From Leisingera aquaemixtae (GTDB lineage Bacteria > Pseudomonadota > Alphaproteobacteria > Rhodobacterales > Rhodobacteraceae), in assembly GCF_001458395.1 (NCBI RefSeq), contig NZ_CYSR01000030.1, positions 558,001-622,000 on the forward strand: a stretch of 64,000 bases of DNA, given 5' to 3'. Shown here in pieces: positions 1 through 10,661 of the stretch (its first letter is position 1; every line of letters starts with the position of its first letter). A program made the position numbers and the translations under genes. Below the pieces are notes generated by a model, which saw only the letters and a list, made by a program, of their open reading frames with translations, had not been told where the DNA came from and ran no database searches.

Positions 1-870
1 TTTGCCTCGCCCTATGAGCTTCAGCCGATCCTGTCGCCCTGGCGCGGCAACCGCATGGCCAAGGCGGTGGTGGAGATGGCGTTCTGGGATCTCTGGGCCA
101 AAAGCCTCGGCCTGCCGCTGAAAGCCGCCCTGGGCGGCACCGGCGATCATGTCGACGTGGGGGTGAGCCTTGGCATCGCGCCGATTGAAACTTCGCTGGA
201 ACGGGTCCGCACCGCGGTTGAACAGGGCTACAAGCGCACCAAGCTGAAAATCGCTCAGGGCCACGACGTCCGGATCGTCGAGGCGGTGCGGGCCGAGTTC
301 CCGGACATCAAGCTGACGGTCGATGCGAATACCGATTACGGCCTGGCCGATCTGGCGAAGCTGCAGGCGCTGGACGCCTTCGCACTGGATTACATCGAAC
401 AGCCGCTCGCTCATGACGACATTCACGATCACGCCAAGGTGCAGCGCGCACTCAAGACCGCGATCTGCCTCGACGAAAGCATCCGCAGCGCCAGCGACGC
501 GCGCAAGGCGCTGGAAACCGGCGCCGCGCGGGTCATCAACATCAAGGTCGGCCGCGTCGGCGGCTTTGCCGAGGCGCGCGCCATCCACGACACCTGCGCC
601 GCCTTCGGGGTGCCGGTCTGGTGCGGCGGCATGCTGGAAAGCGGCATCGGCCGGGCGCATAACATCCACCTTGCAACGCTCGCCAACTTCACCAAGCCCG
701 GCGACACCTCCAGCGCCAGCCGCTACTTCGCGCGGGACATCACCAACGAACCGCTCGAAGCCTCCAATGGCGAAATGCCGGTTCCCGCCAACGGTCCGGG
801 CATCGGCGTGACCCTGGACCGGGATTACCTCGCGTCTGTCACGGATCACGCCGAGGAGATCACTGCATGA
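1..870 (+). CDS. N-acylamino-acid racemase / o-succinylbenzoate synthase family enzyme (5' truncated by window)
   Basis: Enolase-superfamily enzyme of the MenC/NSAR branch; the frame is open from base 1, so the start lies outside the window. The second-barrel hallmarks are visible in order: the K-x-K pair (TKLKI, about base 238-252), three metal-ligand strands (VDANT, YIEQPL, CLDES) and the catalytic lysine strand NIKVGRVGG. Such enzymes either make o-succinylbenzoate for menaquinone or racemise N-succinyl amino acids. No menaquinone genes are visible nearby and a GNAT gene overlaps its 3' end by 4 nt, an arrangement known for the succinylamino-acid racemase pathway that converts D- to L-amino acids. 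That role is an inference. Family assignment is firm, substrate is not. Confidence 0.85.
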   Translation, partial: FASPYELQPILSPWRGNRMAKAVVEMAFWDLWAKSLGLPLKAALGGTGDHVDVGVSLGIAPIETSLERVRTAVEQGYKRTKLKIAQGHDVRIVEAVRAEFPDIKLTVDANTDYGLADLAKLQALDAFALDYIEQPLAHDDIHDHAKVQRALKTAICLDESIRSASDARKALETGAARVINIKVGRVGGFAEARAIHDTCAAFGVPVWCGGMLESGIGRAHNIHLATLANFTKPGDTSSASRYFARDITNEPLEASNGEMPVPANGPGIGVTLDRDYLASVTDHAEEITA

Positions 871-1598
871 ACATGGTGAATACGGGGCTGGTTCTGCGCG
901 AACTGAACGGCGTGGCCGAACTTAAACATGCTGAGTGGTTCCAGAAAGAGGTCTGGGGCAAGGACGACCCGCCGGACAACTCCGACCTGATGCTGGCGAT
1001 CCAGCATGAAGGCGGCCTTGTTGCGGGCGCCTTCAAGGACGGGCGGATGCTTGGGTTCCTGTTCGGCTTCCCCACCGGGCAGCCGCATATCCAGCATTCG
1101 CACCGGCTGGCCGTGCATCCCGACAGCCGCGGCATGGGGCTGGGGCTGAAACTGAAATGGTTTCAGCGCGACTGGTGCCTGAAGCGTGGCGTGACCTTGG
1201 TCCGCTGGACGTTCGACCCGCTGCGCCGCGTCAACGCAGGGCTGAATATTGCCCGTCTGGGCGGCTCGGCCAGAACGTATTACGAAGATTATTACGGTGA
1301 AATGGTCGGCATCAACGCTGGCATTCCCTCAGACCGCCTGCTGGTCGACTGGACCCTCACAGCGCCGCGCGTTGAGGCGCTGGCGAAAGGGTGGAAAACG
1401 GTCGCGCCCGCCGGGGCAGCGGATTCCATGACAGTGGAGATCCCCAAGGACCTGGACGGGCTGCTGGCTTCGGATCTTGACGCAGCGGTTGGCGAACGGC
1501 ATCGCGTGCGGGAAGAAATGACCTCGGCCTTCGCGCAGGGGTATAAAGTTGACGGATTTGACATTGAAACCTGCCGTTATCGTTTGACCAGGTCCTAA
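867..1598 (+). CDS. GNAT-superfamily N-acyltransferase coupled to the racemase
   Basis: A 243-residue protein of the COG3375 type. The GNAT core is in the N-terminal half: the strand before the pantetheine site ([15 protein letters not shown], near residue 80) carries an acetyl-CoA loop of the R-x-x-G-x-G type, followed by a helix and a WTFDPL strand. The ATG overlaps the racemase stop (ATGA), implying translational coupling. In Bacillales and Deinococcus clusters a GNAT protein beside the racemase acts as succinyl-CoA:D-amino-acid N-succinyltransferase, and this protein is the natural candidate here. A desuccinylase to complete the pathway is not seen in the window. Confidence 0.8.
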   Translation: MNMVNTGLVLRELNGVAELKHAEWFQKEVWGKDDPPDNSDLMLAIQHEGGLVAGAFKDGRMLGFLFGFPTGQPHIQHSHRLAVHPDSRGMGLGLKLKWFQRDWCLKRGVTLVRWTFDPLRRVNAGLNIARLGGSARTYYEDYYGEMVGINAGIPSDRLLVDWTLTAPRVEALAKGWKTVAPAGAADSMTVEIPKDLDGLLASDLDAAVGERHRVREEMTSAFAQGYKVDGFDIETCRYRLTRS

Positions 1599-1974
1599 GG
1601 CAGAGAATGATCCCGATTGCGCCGATCAGATGATGGCGAAAGCTCCCCTGTCCTTGAGCATCCATTTGCAAAAGCACTTGTGACCGGAGACCGGGCACAG
1701 GGGGCAATTTCTGTCATGCCGCGCCAAACCGGCCCCGTGCAGCCGCCTGCCAAGCCGATCTGCTTCGGAGCCGCCTTCGCGTGAGCACAGACGGCCGGCG
1801 GCAGACGGCGGGATCAAGCCAAACCGCCGCGGGGCCCCGCCGTTAGGCGGGGATACGGCTGTTTTGCTTGGGGCCGGCGGCTGGCGCTGGCAGGCAGGGA
1901 TCTTGTGACGGCGGACCTGACGCTTGCATCTGCTTTGGAGAGCCCTGAGCGCCCGTCCTGTCCACGCCCGTCTT
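1599..1974. other. Intergenic region between convergent operons, with a hairpin
   Basis: About 375 bases between the GNAT gene and the convergent dctM gene. Open frames cross it on both strands, but their translations are Arg/Pro/Cys-rich and resemble no family. The only structure I see is a perfect 7-bp stem with a GTTA loop at 1835-1852 (CCCCGCC/GGCGGGG). It has no adjacent T-run, so its role in termination is uncertain. Confidence 0.5.
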
Positions 1975-3378
1975 CTACCCGGCCAAGGACGGCAGGTAGA
2001 GCACAATCCCCGGGAAGGCCACCAGCAGCGCAATCGTCACCGCGTCCGCCACAAAGAACGGCATCACGCCGCGGAACACGTCCTGCACGCTCAGGTCGTC
2101 GCGCACGCCGGCCACAACGAAACAGTTCAGCCCGATGGGCGGGGTGATCAGGCAGAACTCGGCCATCTTCACCACCAGGATGCCGAACCAGATCGCGCAC
2201 ATGGTGCCGCTCATGCCAAAGGCGCTGTCGGCCGCCGCAACGCTTTCGCCGCCGTTCAGCGCCATCACCGCCGGGTAGACCACCGGCAGGGTCAAAAGCA
2301 GCATGCCGATAGCGTCCATAAACATGCCCAGCACCGCATAGGCCAGCAGGATACAGATCAGGATCACCATCGGGCTCATCTCCAGCGTGGTGATCCAGTC
2401 CGAGAACGCCCCCGGCAGATCCGCAAAGCCCAGGAAGCGCACATAGATCAGCACCCCCCAGATGATAGTGAAGATCATCACCGTCAGCTTGGCGGTTTCC
2501 AGCAGCGCAGACTTCAGCTCCGCCCATTTCATCCCCTCCTTCAGCGCATAGAGGAACACGATGAAGGCGCCGATGGCGCCGCCTTCGGTCGGGGTGCCCC
2601 AGGCGTCGCCGCCAAAGGGGTTGTAGACAAAGCAGATGATGATCACGACCACCAGGATGATCGGCAGCGCCCCGGGCAGCGCGGCAAAGCGCTGGCCCCA
2701 GGTGAAGCCCTTGACCGGCGGGCCGACGGATTTGAAGACCACCGCAATGCCGACGATCAGCAGGCCGTAGATCACCGCCGAAAACGCCCCGGGGATGAAC
2801 CCCGCCAGCAACAGCTTGCCCACGTCCTGTTCAACGATGATGGCATAGATCACCAGAATGGCCGAGGGCGGGATCAGCGAGGCGAGTGTGCCGCCCGCCG
2901 CCACCACGCCTGCCGCGAAGCGCTTGTTGTAGCCGATGGCCAGCATCTCCGGGATGGCGATCCGGGCAAAGACGGCGGAGGTGGCGACAGAGGCTCCCGA
3001 CACTGCGGCAAAGCCCGCGGTGGCAAAAACGGTGGAGACCGCCAGCCCGCCCGGCAGCCAAGCGATCCAGCGTTTCGCGGCGGTGAACAGCGCCCGCGTC
3101 AGCCCGGCGTAATAGGCCAGGTAGCCGATCAGGATGAAGGTGGGGATCAGCGACAACGCCTGGCTGGACACCTTGGAGTGCGGCACCTGCCCCGCAATCT
3201 TGACCGAGACGGTCAGCGCCTTGCCGAACCGGGCCGGGTCATAGCCGAACTTGGCCCAGAAAATCCAGATCAGACCGATGAGCCCGGCTAAACCGGCAGC
3301 AAAGGCCACCCGCATCCCCAGGACCACCATCGCCAGCAGGCCGCCCGTGACCCACAGGCCGATTTCAATCGGTTCCAT
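1975..3378 (-). CDS. dctM: TRAP transporter large permease subunit (DctM family)
   Basis: A 467-residue protein of the usual DctM length with about a dozen hydrophobic segments and the family's conserved Gly/Pro-rich stretches (for example SLIPPSAILVIYA, about residue 163-175, and LITPPIGLNCFVV near residue 415). It is the ion-coupled transport subunit in the inner membrane. The start lies 5 nt after the dctQ stop, so the two are one transcription unit. The substrate cannot be read from this subunit. Confidence 0.93.
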   Translation of the reverse strand: MEPIEIGLWVTGGLLAMVVLGMRVAFAAGLAGLIGLIWIFWAKFGYDPARFGKALTVSVKIAGQVPHSKVSSQALSLIPTFILIGYLAYYAGLTRALFTAAKRWIAWLPGGLAVSTVFATAGFAAVSGASVATSAVFARIAIPEMLAIGYNKRFAAGVVAAGGTLASLIPPSAILVIYAIIVEQDVGKLLLAGFIPGAFSAVIYGLLIVGIAVVFKSVGPPVKGFTWGQRFAALPGALPIILVVVIIICFVYNPFGGDAWGTPTEGGAIGAFIVFLYALKEGMKWAELKSALLETAKLTVMIFTIIWGVLIYVRFLGFADLPGAFSDWITTLEMSPMVILICILLAYAVLGMFMDAIGMLLLTLPVVYPAVMALNGGESVAAADSAFGMSGTMCAIWFGILVVKMAEFCLITPPIGLNCFVVAGVRDDLSVQDVFRGVMPFFVADAVTIALLVAFPGIVLYLPSLAG

Positions 3379-3383
3379 ATTGC

Positions 3384-4049
3384 TTACCCCTGCCCGCCAG
3401 TCGCGTTATCACCTGCGCTGCTGTCGTGGCCTTGCATCTGCTCGGCCTCTGCCGCCGCCAGTTCGGCGGCGCCTTGCACCAGCGGCACTGCTACCGGTGC
3501 CTCCAGCCCCAGCACCAGCGCCCGGCCATAGCCCCAGATCTGCAGCACCAGCCGCAGCGCCAGCACCGCAAAGGCCACCGGCGCCAGCAGCTTGGCGGGC
3601 CAGATCGGCAGGCCGATGTCGATGGAGCTGTCACGGCTCCACATCGGCGCGGCAAAGTCGAAGGAACGCTGGAAATGCGCCCAGCTGCCCCAGACCATTG
3701 CCAGGATCAGCAACAGGATCAGCAGCACCGACACCAGCTCAAACAGCCACAGCGCCCGGCCGCGCAAAGCACCGATGAAGATGTCCATGCGGATGTGGCC
3801 GCCCTGACGCTGCACATAGGCGATGCCCATGAAGGCAATCAGCGGCATGATCTGCTCGATCCAGTCGACATAGCCGGGCAGCGGCGCGTTGATCGCGTTG
3901 CGCCCGCCAACCGAGACCACCGCCAGGATCATCAGAGAAAACACCGCGATCCCGCTCAGCAGTGCCAGCAATCGTTCGGCCTTCAATAAACCGCGGTCCA
4001 GCCTGCTGATCAGGCTGCCGTCCTCCAGGACTGCTGCGCTGCCTGCCAT
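3384..4049 (-). CDS. dctQ: TRAP transporter small permease subunit (DctQ family)
   Basis: A 221-residue protein with four predicted membrane helices and the typical DctQ signature in helix 2 (about residues 68-82, IAFMGIAYVQRQGGH). Its C-terminal tail of about 50 residues, rich in Ala, Glu and Gln, is longer than the family needs. A GGGGCAGGG tract just upstream of the ATG could serve as ribosome site. It sits between the binding-protein gene and dctM and probably forms the membrane complex with DctM. Confidence 0.9.
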   Translation of the reverse strand: MAGSAAVLEDGSLISRLDRGLLKAERLLALLSGIAVFSLMILAVVSVGGRNAINAPLPGYVDWIEQIMPLIAFMGIAYVQRQGGHIRMDIFIGALRGRALWLFELVSVLLILLLILAMVWGSWAHFQRSFDFAAPMWSRDSSIDIGLPIWPAKLLAPVAFAVLALRLVLQIWGYGRALVLGLEAPVAVPLVQGAAELAAAEAEQMQGHDSSAGDNATGGQG

Positions 4050-4084
4050 GCCCTGCCCCCATGTTCCAGAATTTCAAAGACAGA

Positions 4085-4112
4085 AAGGGCCGGAACTGTC
4101 GGCCCGGCCCTT
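4085..4112 (-). terminator. Intercistronic hairpin between dctP and dctQ
   Basis: A perfect 9-bp inverted repeat (AAGGGCCGG at 4085-4093, CCGGCCCTT at 4104-4112). Read on the minus strand it is followed by a T-rich stretch. It lies 3' of the binding-protein gene and 5' of dctQ, so it could act as a partial terminator or mRNA stabiliser giving more binding protein than permease. Confidence 0.7.
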
Positions 4113-4128
4113 CCGTATCATGTCAGGC

Positions 4129-5145
4129 TCAGCTGCCCGAGCGGTGGTCACTGAGGGTCTTCTGCACCAGATCGTACAGCTCCTGCGCCGGCAGGCCCTG
4201 CGCGCTCATGTCCTTGATCCACTGTTCGCGGATCGGGTCGGCAGCCACCTTGCGGAACTCGGCCAGCTGCTCGTCGGAGATCATCACCTTCTCGACGCCC
4301 TTCTCGTCCAGGACGCTGTCCCACTTGGTCAGCAGCGCGCCGTAGTTCTCCAGGTAATGGGCAATCGCTTCCTCCACCGAGCTGTCCAGCGCCTCGCGCT
4401 CGGCATCGCTCAGCGCCTCATAGGCGTCAGTGTTGACCACCACCGGGCAGTTCACGGTGCCGGGGTTCAGGTTAGCCGTCCACCAGTCGGCCTTGTTGAT
4501 GGTGCCAAAGCTGAGGTGGGCATGCTGGGCAAAAGCAACGGTGTCAACAACGCCGGATTCCATCGCGTTATAGGCCTCGGTTGCGGTCACCGAGGTCGGC
4601 ACCGCGCCCACGGCGGAGAACGCCTGGCCGATGCCGCCGGTGGCGCGCACCCGCATGTCCTTGAACTCCGCCAGCTCATCACGCGGCTCGCCGGTGCCGA
4701 CGATATTGTACTGCGGCATCGGCGAGGTCATCAGCAGCTTGGCGTTCCAGCGGTCCAGATCCGCCTCTACCGCCGGGTGGGCGTAAACCGCGTGGGACAC
4801 GGCCACCTCTTCCTCCAGCGTGTTCACGCCCAGGAACGGCAATTCCAGAACGGTGATCGAGGGGTTCTTGTCGCGATGGTAGCCGGCGCAGAACTGCGCC
4901 ATTTCAAACGCCCCGATGGAGATGCCGTCGAGGTTTTCCTTGTTCTTGCTGAGACCGCCATAGCTGATATTCAGAGTGAACTCGCCATTGGTCTTCTCGC
5001 TGACCAGCTCGGCCAGTTTCTCCACATGTTCCGTGAAGGCGCGGCGCTTGCCCCACAGGGACACGTTCCACTCGGTCGCCGCGGCCTCGCCCGCCATTGC
5101 AACGCCAGCAGTCGCCGCCACAGCGGCGGTCAGAAATCTGTTCAT
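4129..5145 (-). CDS. dctP: TRAP transporter substrate-binding protein (DctP family)
   Basis: A 338-residue periplasmic solute-binding protein. The start at 5145 is chosen because it gives a clean Sec signal (MNRFLTAAVAATAGVAMAG, cleavage near AAA-TE) and has a GGGAG ribosome site; an in-frame upstream ATG would add 60 residues with no signal character. The fold markers are typical: the substrate-contact region near residue 150-180 (MRVRATGGIGQAFSAVGA) and the Gly-Val-Asp motif in MESGVVDTV. The ligand is unknown, probably an organic acid. Its promoter must lie in the 500-bp region shared with the divergent acetyl-CoA synthetase gene. Confidence 0.92.
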   Translation of the reverse strand: MNRFLTAAVAATAGVAMAGEAAATEWNVSLWGKRRAFTEHVEKLAELVSEKTNGEFTLNISYGGLSKNKENLDGISIGAFEMAQFCAGYHRDKNPSITVLELPFLGVNTLEEEVAVSHAVYAHPAVEADLDRWNAKLLMTSPMPQYNIVGTGEPRDELAEFKDMRVRATGGIGQAFSAVGAVPTSVTATEAYNAMESGVVDTVAFAQHAHLSFGTINKADWWTANLNPGTVNCPVVVNTDAYEALSDAEREALDSSVEEAIAHYLENYGALLTKWDSVLDEKGVEKVMISDEQLAEFRKVAADPIREQWIKDMSAQGLPAQELYDLVQKTLSDHRSGS

Positions 5146-5648
5146 AATGTAACTCTCCCGGATTGCGCCCTTTTTGCCTGCCGCACATGCGTCAGGCGGA
5201 CGCTTGCCCGACAGGCTAGCCGCAAGGCCGCGCCCTGCCAACCCCCACGGCAGAAACGTGACGCAGTGACTCGCGTTCAGGGCACCGGGGCGCTCCCGTC
5301 CGCCCGCCGCGGGGCGGCCTGGCACAATATGCCGCAGCGCGATTGGGCCTGTTTCCGCCGCTTAGGCTGCCCTTTGGTCAATCTGCCCCGGCTTCAACCG
5401 CAAAATGACCGCAAAAGCGTTTACACCTAAACTGTTGTTTTTCCCGATTGCAGCGTTTGCGGGTGTCAAAACTTTTACAGATACGCGCCCCAAGGGGAAA
5501 TTCGTTGACAATGAAATGCTTAAAAACCGGTCGCTTATTCACAAATTTTCAGCACGCGGTATTATCAGTGCCTAGGAGGAAACGGTTTGACAGCCACGGC
5601 ACAGCGGTGTCGTTTGTCTTGCCAATAAAATTTCTGGGAGGAAACCGA
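5146..5648. promoter_or_regulatory. Divergent regulatory region between dctP and acs
   Basis: About 500 bases holding promoters for both the TRAP operon and the acetate operon; no credible gene. The part nearest acs is AT-richer than its surroundings. TTTACA occurs at 5420-5425 and 5474-5479, and GCAAAAGCGTTTA at 5411-5423 resembles a GCAAAAGGGTTTT stretch upstream of the ScfR-type regulator. TTGACA occurs at 5505-5510 and 5587-5592, but I cannot pair either with a convincing -10 box. Confidence 0.5.
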
Positions 5649-7610
<1,962 letters not shown>

Positions 7611-7617
7611 TTTAACG

Positions 7618-8301
7618 ATGAATATGGCAGTTATGACCCGTCCCGCCGTTTTGATCCTGCTGGGGCCTCCGGGCGCCGGCAAGGGCACCCAGGCGCGGAT
7701 GCTTGAGGAAAAATTCGGCTATGTGCAGCTGTCGACCGGCGACCTGCTGCGCGAGGCGGTTGCCGCGGGCACACCCGCCGGCCTTGCCGCCAATGCGGTT
7801 ATGGAAGCGGGCCAGCTGGTCAGCGACGAGATCGTGATCAACATCTTGCGCGACCGCCTGGCAAAACCCGATTGCGCCAAGGGCGTGATCCTTGACGGCT
7901 TCCCGCGCACCACCGTGCAGGCAGAGGCTCTGGACGGCCTGCTGGCGGAAACCAATCAGAAGATCAACGCCGCGATCAGCCTGGAAGTGGACGACGCGGC
8001 CATGGTCGAGCGGATTTCCGGCCGCTACACCTGCGGCGGCTGCGGCGAGGGCTATCACGACAGCTTCAAGCAGCCTGCAAAGGCCGGCACATGCGACAAA
8101 TGCGGCGGCACAGAGATGAAGCGCCGCGCTGACGATAATGCAGAAACCGTTGCCAGCCGGCTGGAGGCCTATCACGCGCAGACCGCGCCGCTGATTGCCT
8201 ACTACGGCGGCAAGGGCGTGCTGCAAACCACGGATGCCATGGGCGGTATCGACGACATCGCCCAGGACATGGCGGCCATTGTGACAAAGGCCACCAGCTA
8301 A
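7618..8301 (+). CDS. adk: Adenylate kinase, long zinc-binding type
   Basis: A 227-residue kinase interconverting AMP, ADP and ATP. The P-loop GPPGAGKGT and the AMP-site motif DGFPRT are intact, and the LID carries two CxxC pairs (CGGCGEG and CDKCGG) expected to bind zinc. It begins 7 nt after acs. Since Acs releases AMP, this copy probably recycles AMP during acetate activation. Roseobacters usually carry another adk in the ribosomal-protein operon, so this may be a dedicated second copy, but that copy is outside the window. Confidence 0.95.
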   Translation: MNMAVMTRPAVLILLGPPGAGKGTQARMLEEKFGYVQLSTGDLLREAVAAGTPAGLAANAVMEAGQLVSDEIVINILRDRLAKPDCAKGVILDGFPRTTVQAEALDGLLAETNQKINAAISLEVDDAAMVERISGRYTCGGCGEGYHDSFKQPAKAGTCDKCGGTEMKRRADDNAETVASRLEAYHAQTAPLIAYYGGKGVLQTTDAMGGIDDIAQDMAAIVTKATS

Positions 8302-8311
8302 CGAATAAGAA

Positions 8312-8342
8312 GCGGGGCCTGCCCTGACCGGCAGGATCCCGC
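8312..8342 (+). other. Hairpin between adk and the symporter genes
   Basis: A two-part stem: inner CCTGCC (8318-8323) with GGCAGG (8330-8335), and an outer GCGGG/CCCGC pairing separated by a small bulge. There is no T-run. It could be an mRNA stability element or attenuator between the enzyme and transporter genes. Confidence 0.45.
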
Positions 8343-8483
8343 CCCCCGGACAATGAGATACCCGATGGACCTGCCTTGGCAGACCAAAGGAGTCATGCCT
8401 GCGCGCCGCGACCCGGCTGCTGGCAAACGGAGAGAGTCCGCCCGGTCCCCGCGGCGGCTCAGGAGGAAGAAGGAGGAGCCGCC

Positions 8484-8768
8484 ATGGCGGATCAAACCAC
8501 AAATGCGGCAAAAACCGCCGAAGCCGACAAAGGCTATTGGGCGGCAAACGTGCGCATCATTCTAGTCAGCCTGGTGATCTGGGCTGTTGTTTCATTCGGC
8601 TTCGGCATCCTGCTGCGCCCGCTGCTTTCGGGCATCAAGGTCGGCGGCAGCGATCTGGGCTTCTGGTTCGCCCAGCAAGGCTCGATCCTGGTGTTCCTGG
8701 GGCTGATCTTTTTCTACGCGTTCCGGATGAACAAGCTGGACCGCGAATACGGCGTGGAGGAAGAATAA
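8484..8768 (+). CDS. Small subunit of sodium/solute symporter (DUF4212)
   Basis: A 94-residue membrane protein with two hydrophobic helices (about residues 24-46 and 60-80), matching DUF4212, the small partner encoded next to VC_2705-type SSS symporters. The start at 8484 is fixed by a strong AGGAGGAG site; longer in-frame starts to 8376 add Arg/Pro-rich sequence outside the family. One base separates its stop from the large subunit start, so the two should be made together. Confidence 0.9.
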   Translation: MADQTTNAAKTAEADKGYWAANVRIILVSLVIWAVVSFGFGILLRPLLSGIKVGGSDLGFWFAQQGSILVFLGLIFFYAFRMNKLDREYGVEEE

Positions 8769-8769
8769 G

Positions 8770-10554
8770 ATGGACCAGTTTACCATCAACCTGCTGTTTG
8801 TGGGCGCTTCTTTCGCGCTCTACATCGGCATCGCGATCTGGGCCCGCGCGGGTTCCACATCTGAATTCTATGCCGCGGGCCGGGGTGTGCATCCTGTCAC
8901 CAACGGCATGGCAACCGCAGCCGACTGGATGTCGGCAGCCTCCTTCATCTCGATGGCGGGCCTCATCGCCTTCACCGGCTATGACAACTCCACCTTCCTG
9001 ATGGGCTGGACCGGCGGCTACGTTCTGCTGGCACTGCTGCTGGCGCCCTACCTGCGCAAGTTCGGCAAGTTCACCGTGTCCGAGTTCATCGGCGACCGGT
9101 TCTACTCCCCGACCGCGCGCGTGGTGGCGGTGATCTGCCTGATCGTGGCCTCGACCACTTACGTGATCGGTCAGATGACCGGCGTCGGCGTGGCCTTCGG
9201 CCGCTTCCTGGAGGTCTCCAACACCGCGGGCCTGCTGATCGGCGCCTGTGTGGTCTTTGCCTACGCCGTGTTCGGCGGCATGAAGGGCGTGACCTACACT
9301 CAGGTGGCCCAGTACGTCGTGCTGATCATGGCCTACACCATCCCGGCCATCTTCATCTCGCTGCAGCTGACCGGCAACCCGATCCCGGCGCTCGGCCTGT
9401 TCGGCGATCACGCAGCCTCCGGCGAGCCGCTGCTGGCCAAACTGGACGCCATCGTGACCGAGCTGGGTTTCAACGAGTACACTGCGCATCACGCCGACAC
9501 CTTCAACATGGTGCTGTTCACCCTGTCGCTGATGATCGGCACCGCGGGCCTGCCCCACGTGATCATGCGCTTCTTCACCGTGCCGAAAGTGGCTGATGCC
9601 CGCTGGTCGGCCGGCTGGGCGCTGGTGTTCATCGCCCTGCTCTACCTGACCGCTCCGGCAGTTGGCGCCATGGCCCGCCTGAACATCACCGAGATGATGT
9701 GGCCGAACGGCGGCATCGAAGGCGGCGCCGTGACCGTGCAGCAAATCGAGAACGATCCGCAGTACGACTGGATGGCGACCTGGCAGCAGACCGGCCTCCT
9801 GGGCTGGGAAGACAAGAACGGCGACGGTGCGATCCAGTACTACAACGACCAGAACGCCGATCTGCAGGCCACTGCCGAAGCCAACGGCTGGGTCGGCAAT
9901 GAGCTGACCAACTTCAACCGCGATATCCTGGTTCTGGCCAATCCTGAGATTGCCAACCTGCCGGGCTGGGTCATCGGTCTGGTGGCAGCTGGCGGCCTGG
10001 CGGCTGCACTGTCCACCGCTGCAGGCCTCTTGCTGGCGATCTCCTCGGCTGTGTCGCACGACCTGATCAAAGGGTCGATCAACCCGAGCATCTCGGAAAA
10101 AGGCGAACTGCTGTCGGCCCGGATTGCCATGGCCGTGGCCATCGGTGTGGCAACCTACCTGGGTCTGAACCCGCCGGGTTTTGCCGCGCAGACTGTGGCG
10201 CTGGCCTTTGGCCTCGCGGCTGCCTCGATCTTCCCGGCGCTGATGATGGGCATCTTCACCAAGGTGAACAACAAGGGTGCCGTGGCCGGCATGCTGGCAG
10301 GCCTGATCGTGACCCTGGTCTACATCTTCCTGCACAAGGGCTGGCTGTTCATCCCGGACACCAACTCCTTCACCGATGCGGATCCGCTGTTGGGCACCGT
10401 CAAATCCACCTCCTTCGGTGCGATCGGCGCGATGGTGAACTTCGCGGTGGCCTTCCTGGTGTCGAAATCGACCGAGGCGATCCCCGCCGAGATCGAAGAG
10501 CTGGTGGAAAGCGTCCGCATCCCGCGCGGCGCCGGGGCCGCACAGGACCACTAA
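8770..10554 (+). CDS. Sodium:solute symporter, VC_2705 subfamily (probable acetate/monocarboxylate uptake)
   Basis: A 594-residue member of the SSS (SLC5) family with about 13 membrane helices. The N-terminal family marker is SEFYAAGRGVHPVTNGMATAADWMS (about residues 34-58). A hydrophilic insert of roughly 70 residues (about 315-385), rich in Asn, Asp and Gln, is typical of the VC_2705/ActP-like branch paired with DUF4212. Its position behind acs and adk supports acetate or short-chain carboxylate uptake. The substrate is an inference. Confidence 0.9.
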   Translation: MDQFTINLLFVGASFALYIGIAIWARAGSTSEFYAAGRGVHPVTNGMATAADWMSAASFISMAGLIAFTGYDNSTFLMGWTGGYVLLALLLAPYLRKFGKFTVSEFIGDRFYSPTARVVAVICLIVASTTYVIGQMTGVGVAFGRFLEVSNTAGLLIGACVVFAYAVFGGMKGVTYTQVAQYVVLIMAYTIPAIFISLQLTGNPIPALGLFGDHAASGEPLLAKLDAIVTELGFNEYTAHHADTFNMVLFTLSLMIGTAGLPHVIMRFFTVPKVADARWSAGWALVFIALLYLTAPAVGAMARLNITEMMWPNGGIEGGAVTVQQIENDPQYDWMATWQQTGLLGWEDKNGDGAIQYYNDQNADLQATAEANGWVGNELTNFNRDILVLANPEIANLPGWVIGLVAAGGLAAALSTAAGLLLAISSAVSHDLIKGSINPSISEKGELLSARIAMAVAIGVATYLGLNPPGFAAQTVALAFGLAAASIFPALMMGIFTKVNNKGAVAGMLAGLIVTLVYIFLHKGWLFIPDTNSFTDADPLLGTVKSTSFGAIGAMVNFAVAFLVSKSTEAIPAEIEELVESVRIPRGAGAAQDH

Positions 10555-10563
10555 CCTCCCCTG

Positions 10564-10589
10564 GGCGGGCTGCCTCCCAGCGGCCCGCC
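10564..10589 (+). terminator. Upstream hairpin of a tandem terminator
   Basis: GGCGGGC (10564-10570) pairs with GCCCGCC (10583-10589), followed by TCTTTCCT. It begins 10 nt after the symporter stop and directly precedes a stronger terminator. Confidence 0.65.
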
Positions 10590-10598
10590 TCTTTCCTC

Positions 10599-10639
10599 AT
10601 GGTCCCGTCCGGTTCACACTCGGCGGGACCATTTTTTTC
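10599..10639 (+). terminator. Rho-independent terminator after the symporter
   Basis: ATGGTCCCG (10599-10607) pairs perfectly with CGGGACCAT (10624-10632), followed at once by seven T. It separates the symporter from the DUF294 gene, which starts 23 nt later, so the downstream genes are reached by readthrough or their own promoter. Confidence 0.9.
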
Positions 10640-10661
10640 CTGATCCCATGCAGGTACGCCC

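Noticed and set aside
1626-2033. A possible small minus-strand gene in the gap after dctM
   Set aside because: Arg/Pro/Cys-rich, overlaps the dctM 3' end, and has no credible ribosome site.
5505-5510. TTGACA as a -35 box for acs
   Set aside because: No acceptable -10 element lies 16 to 18 bases downstream; the same holds for the TTGACA at 5587.
8635-10551. A 638-codon open frame opposite the SSS symporter
   Set aside because: His/Gln/Asp-rich antisense translation with no domain; the plus strand encodes a well-defined symporter.
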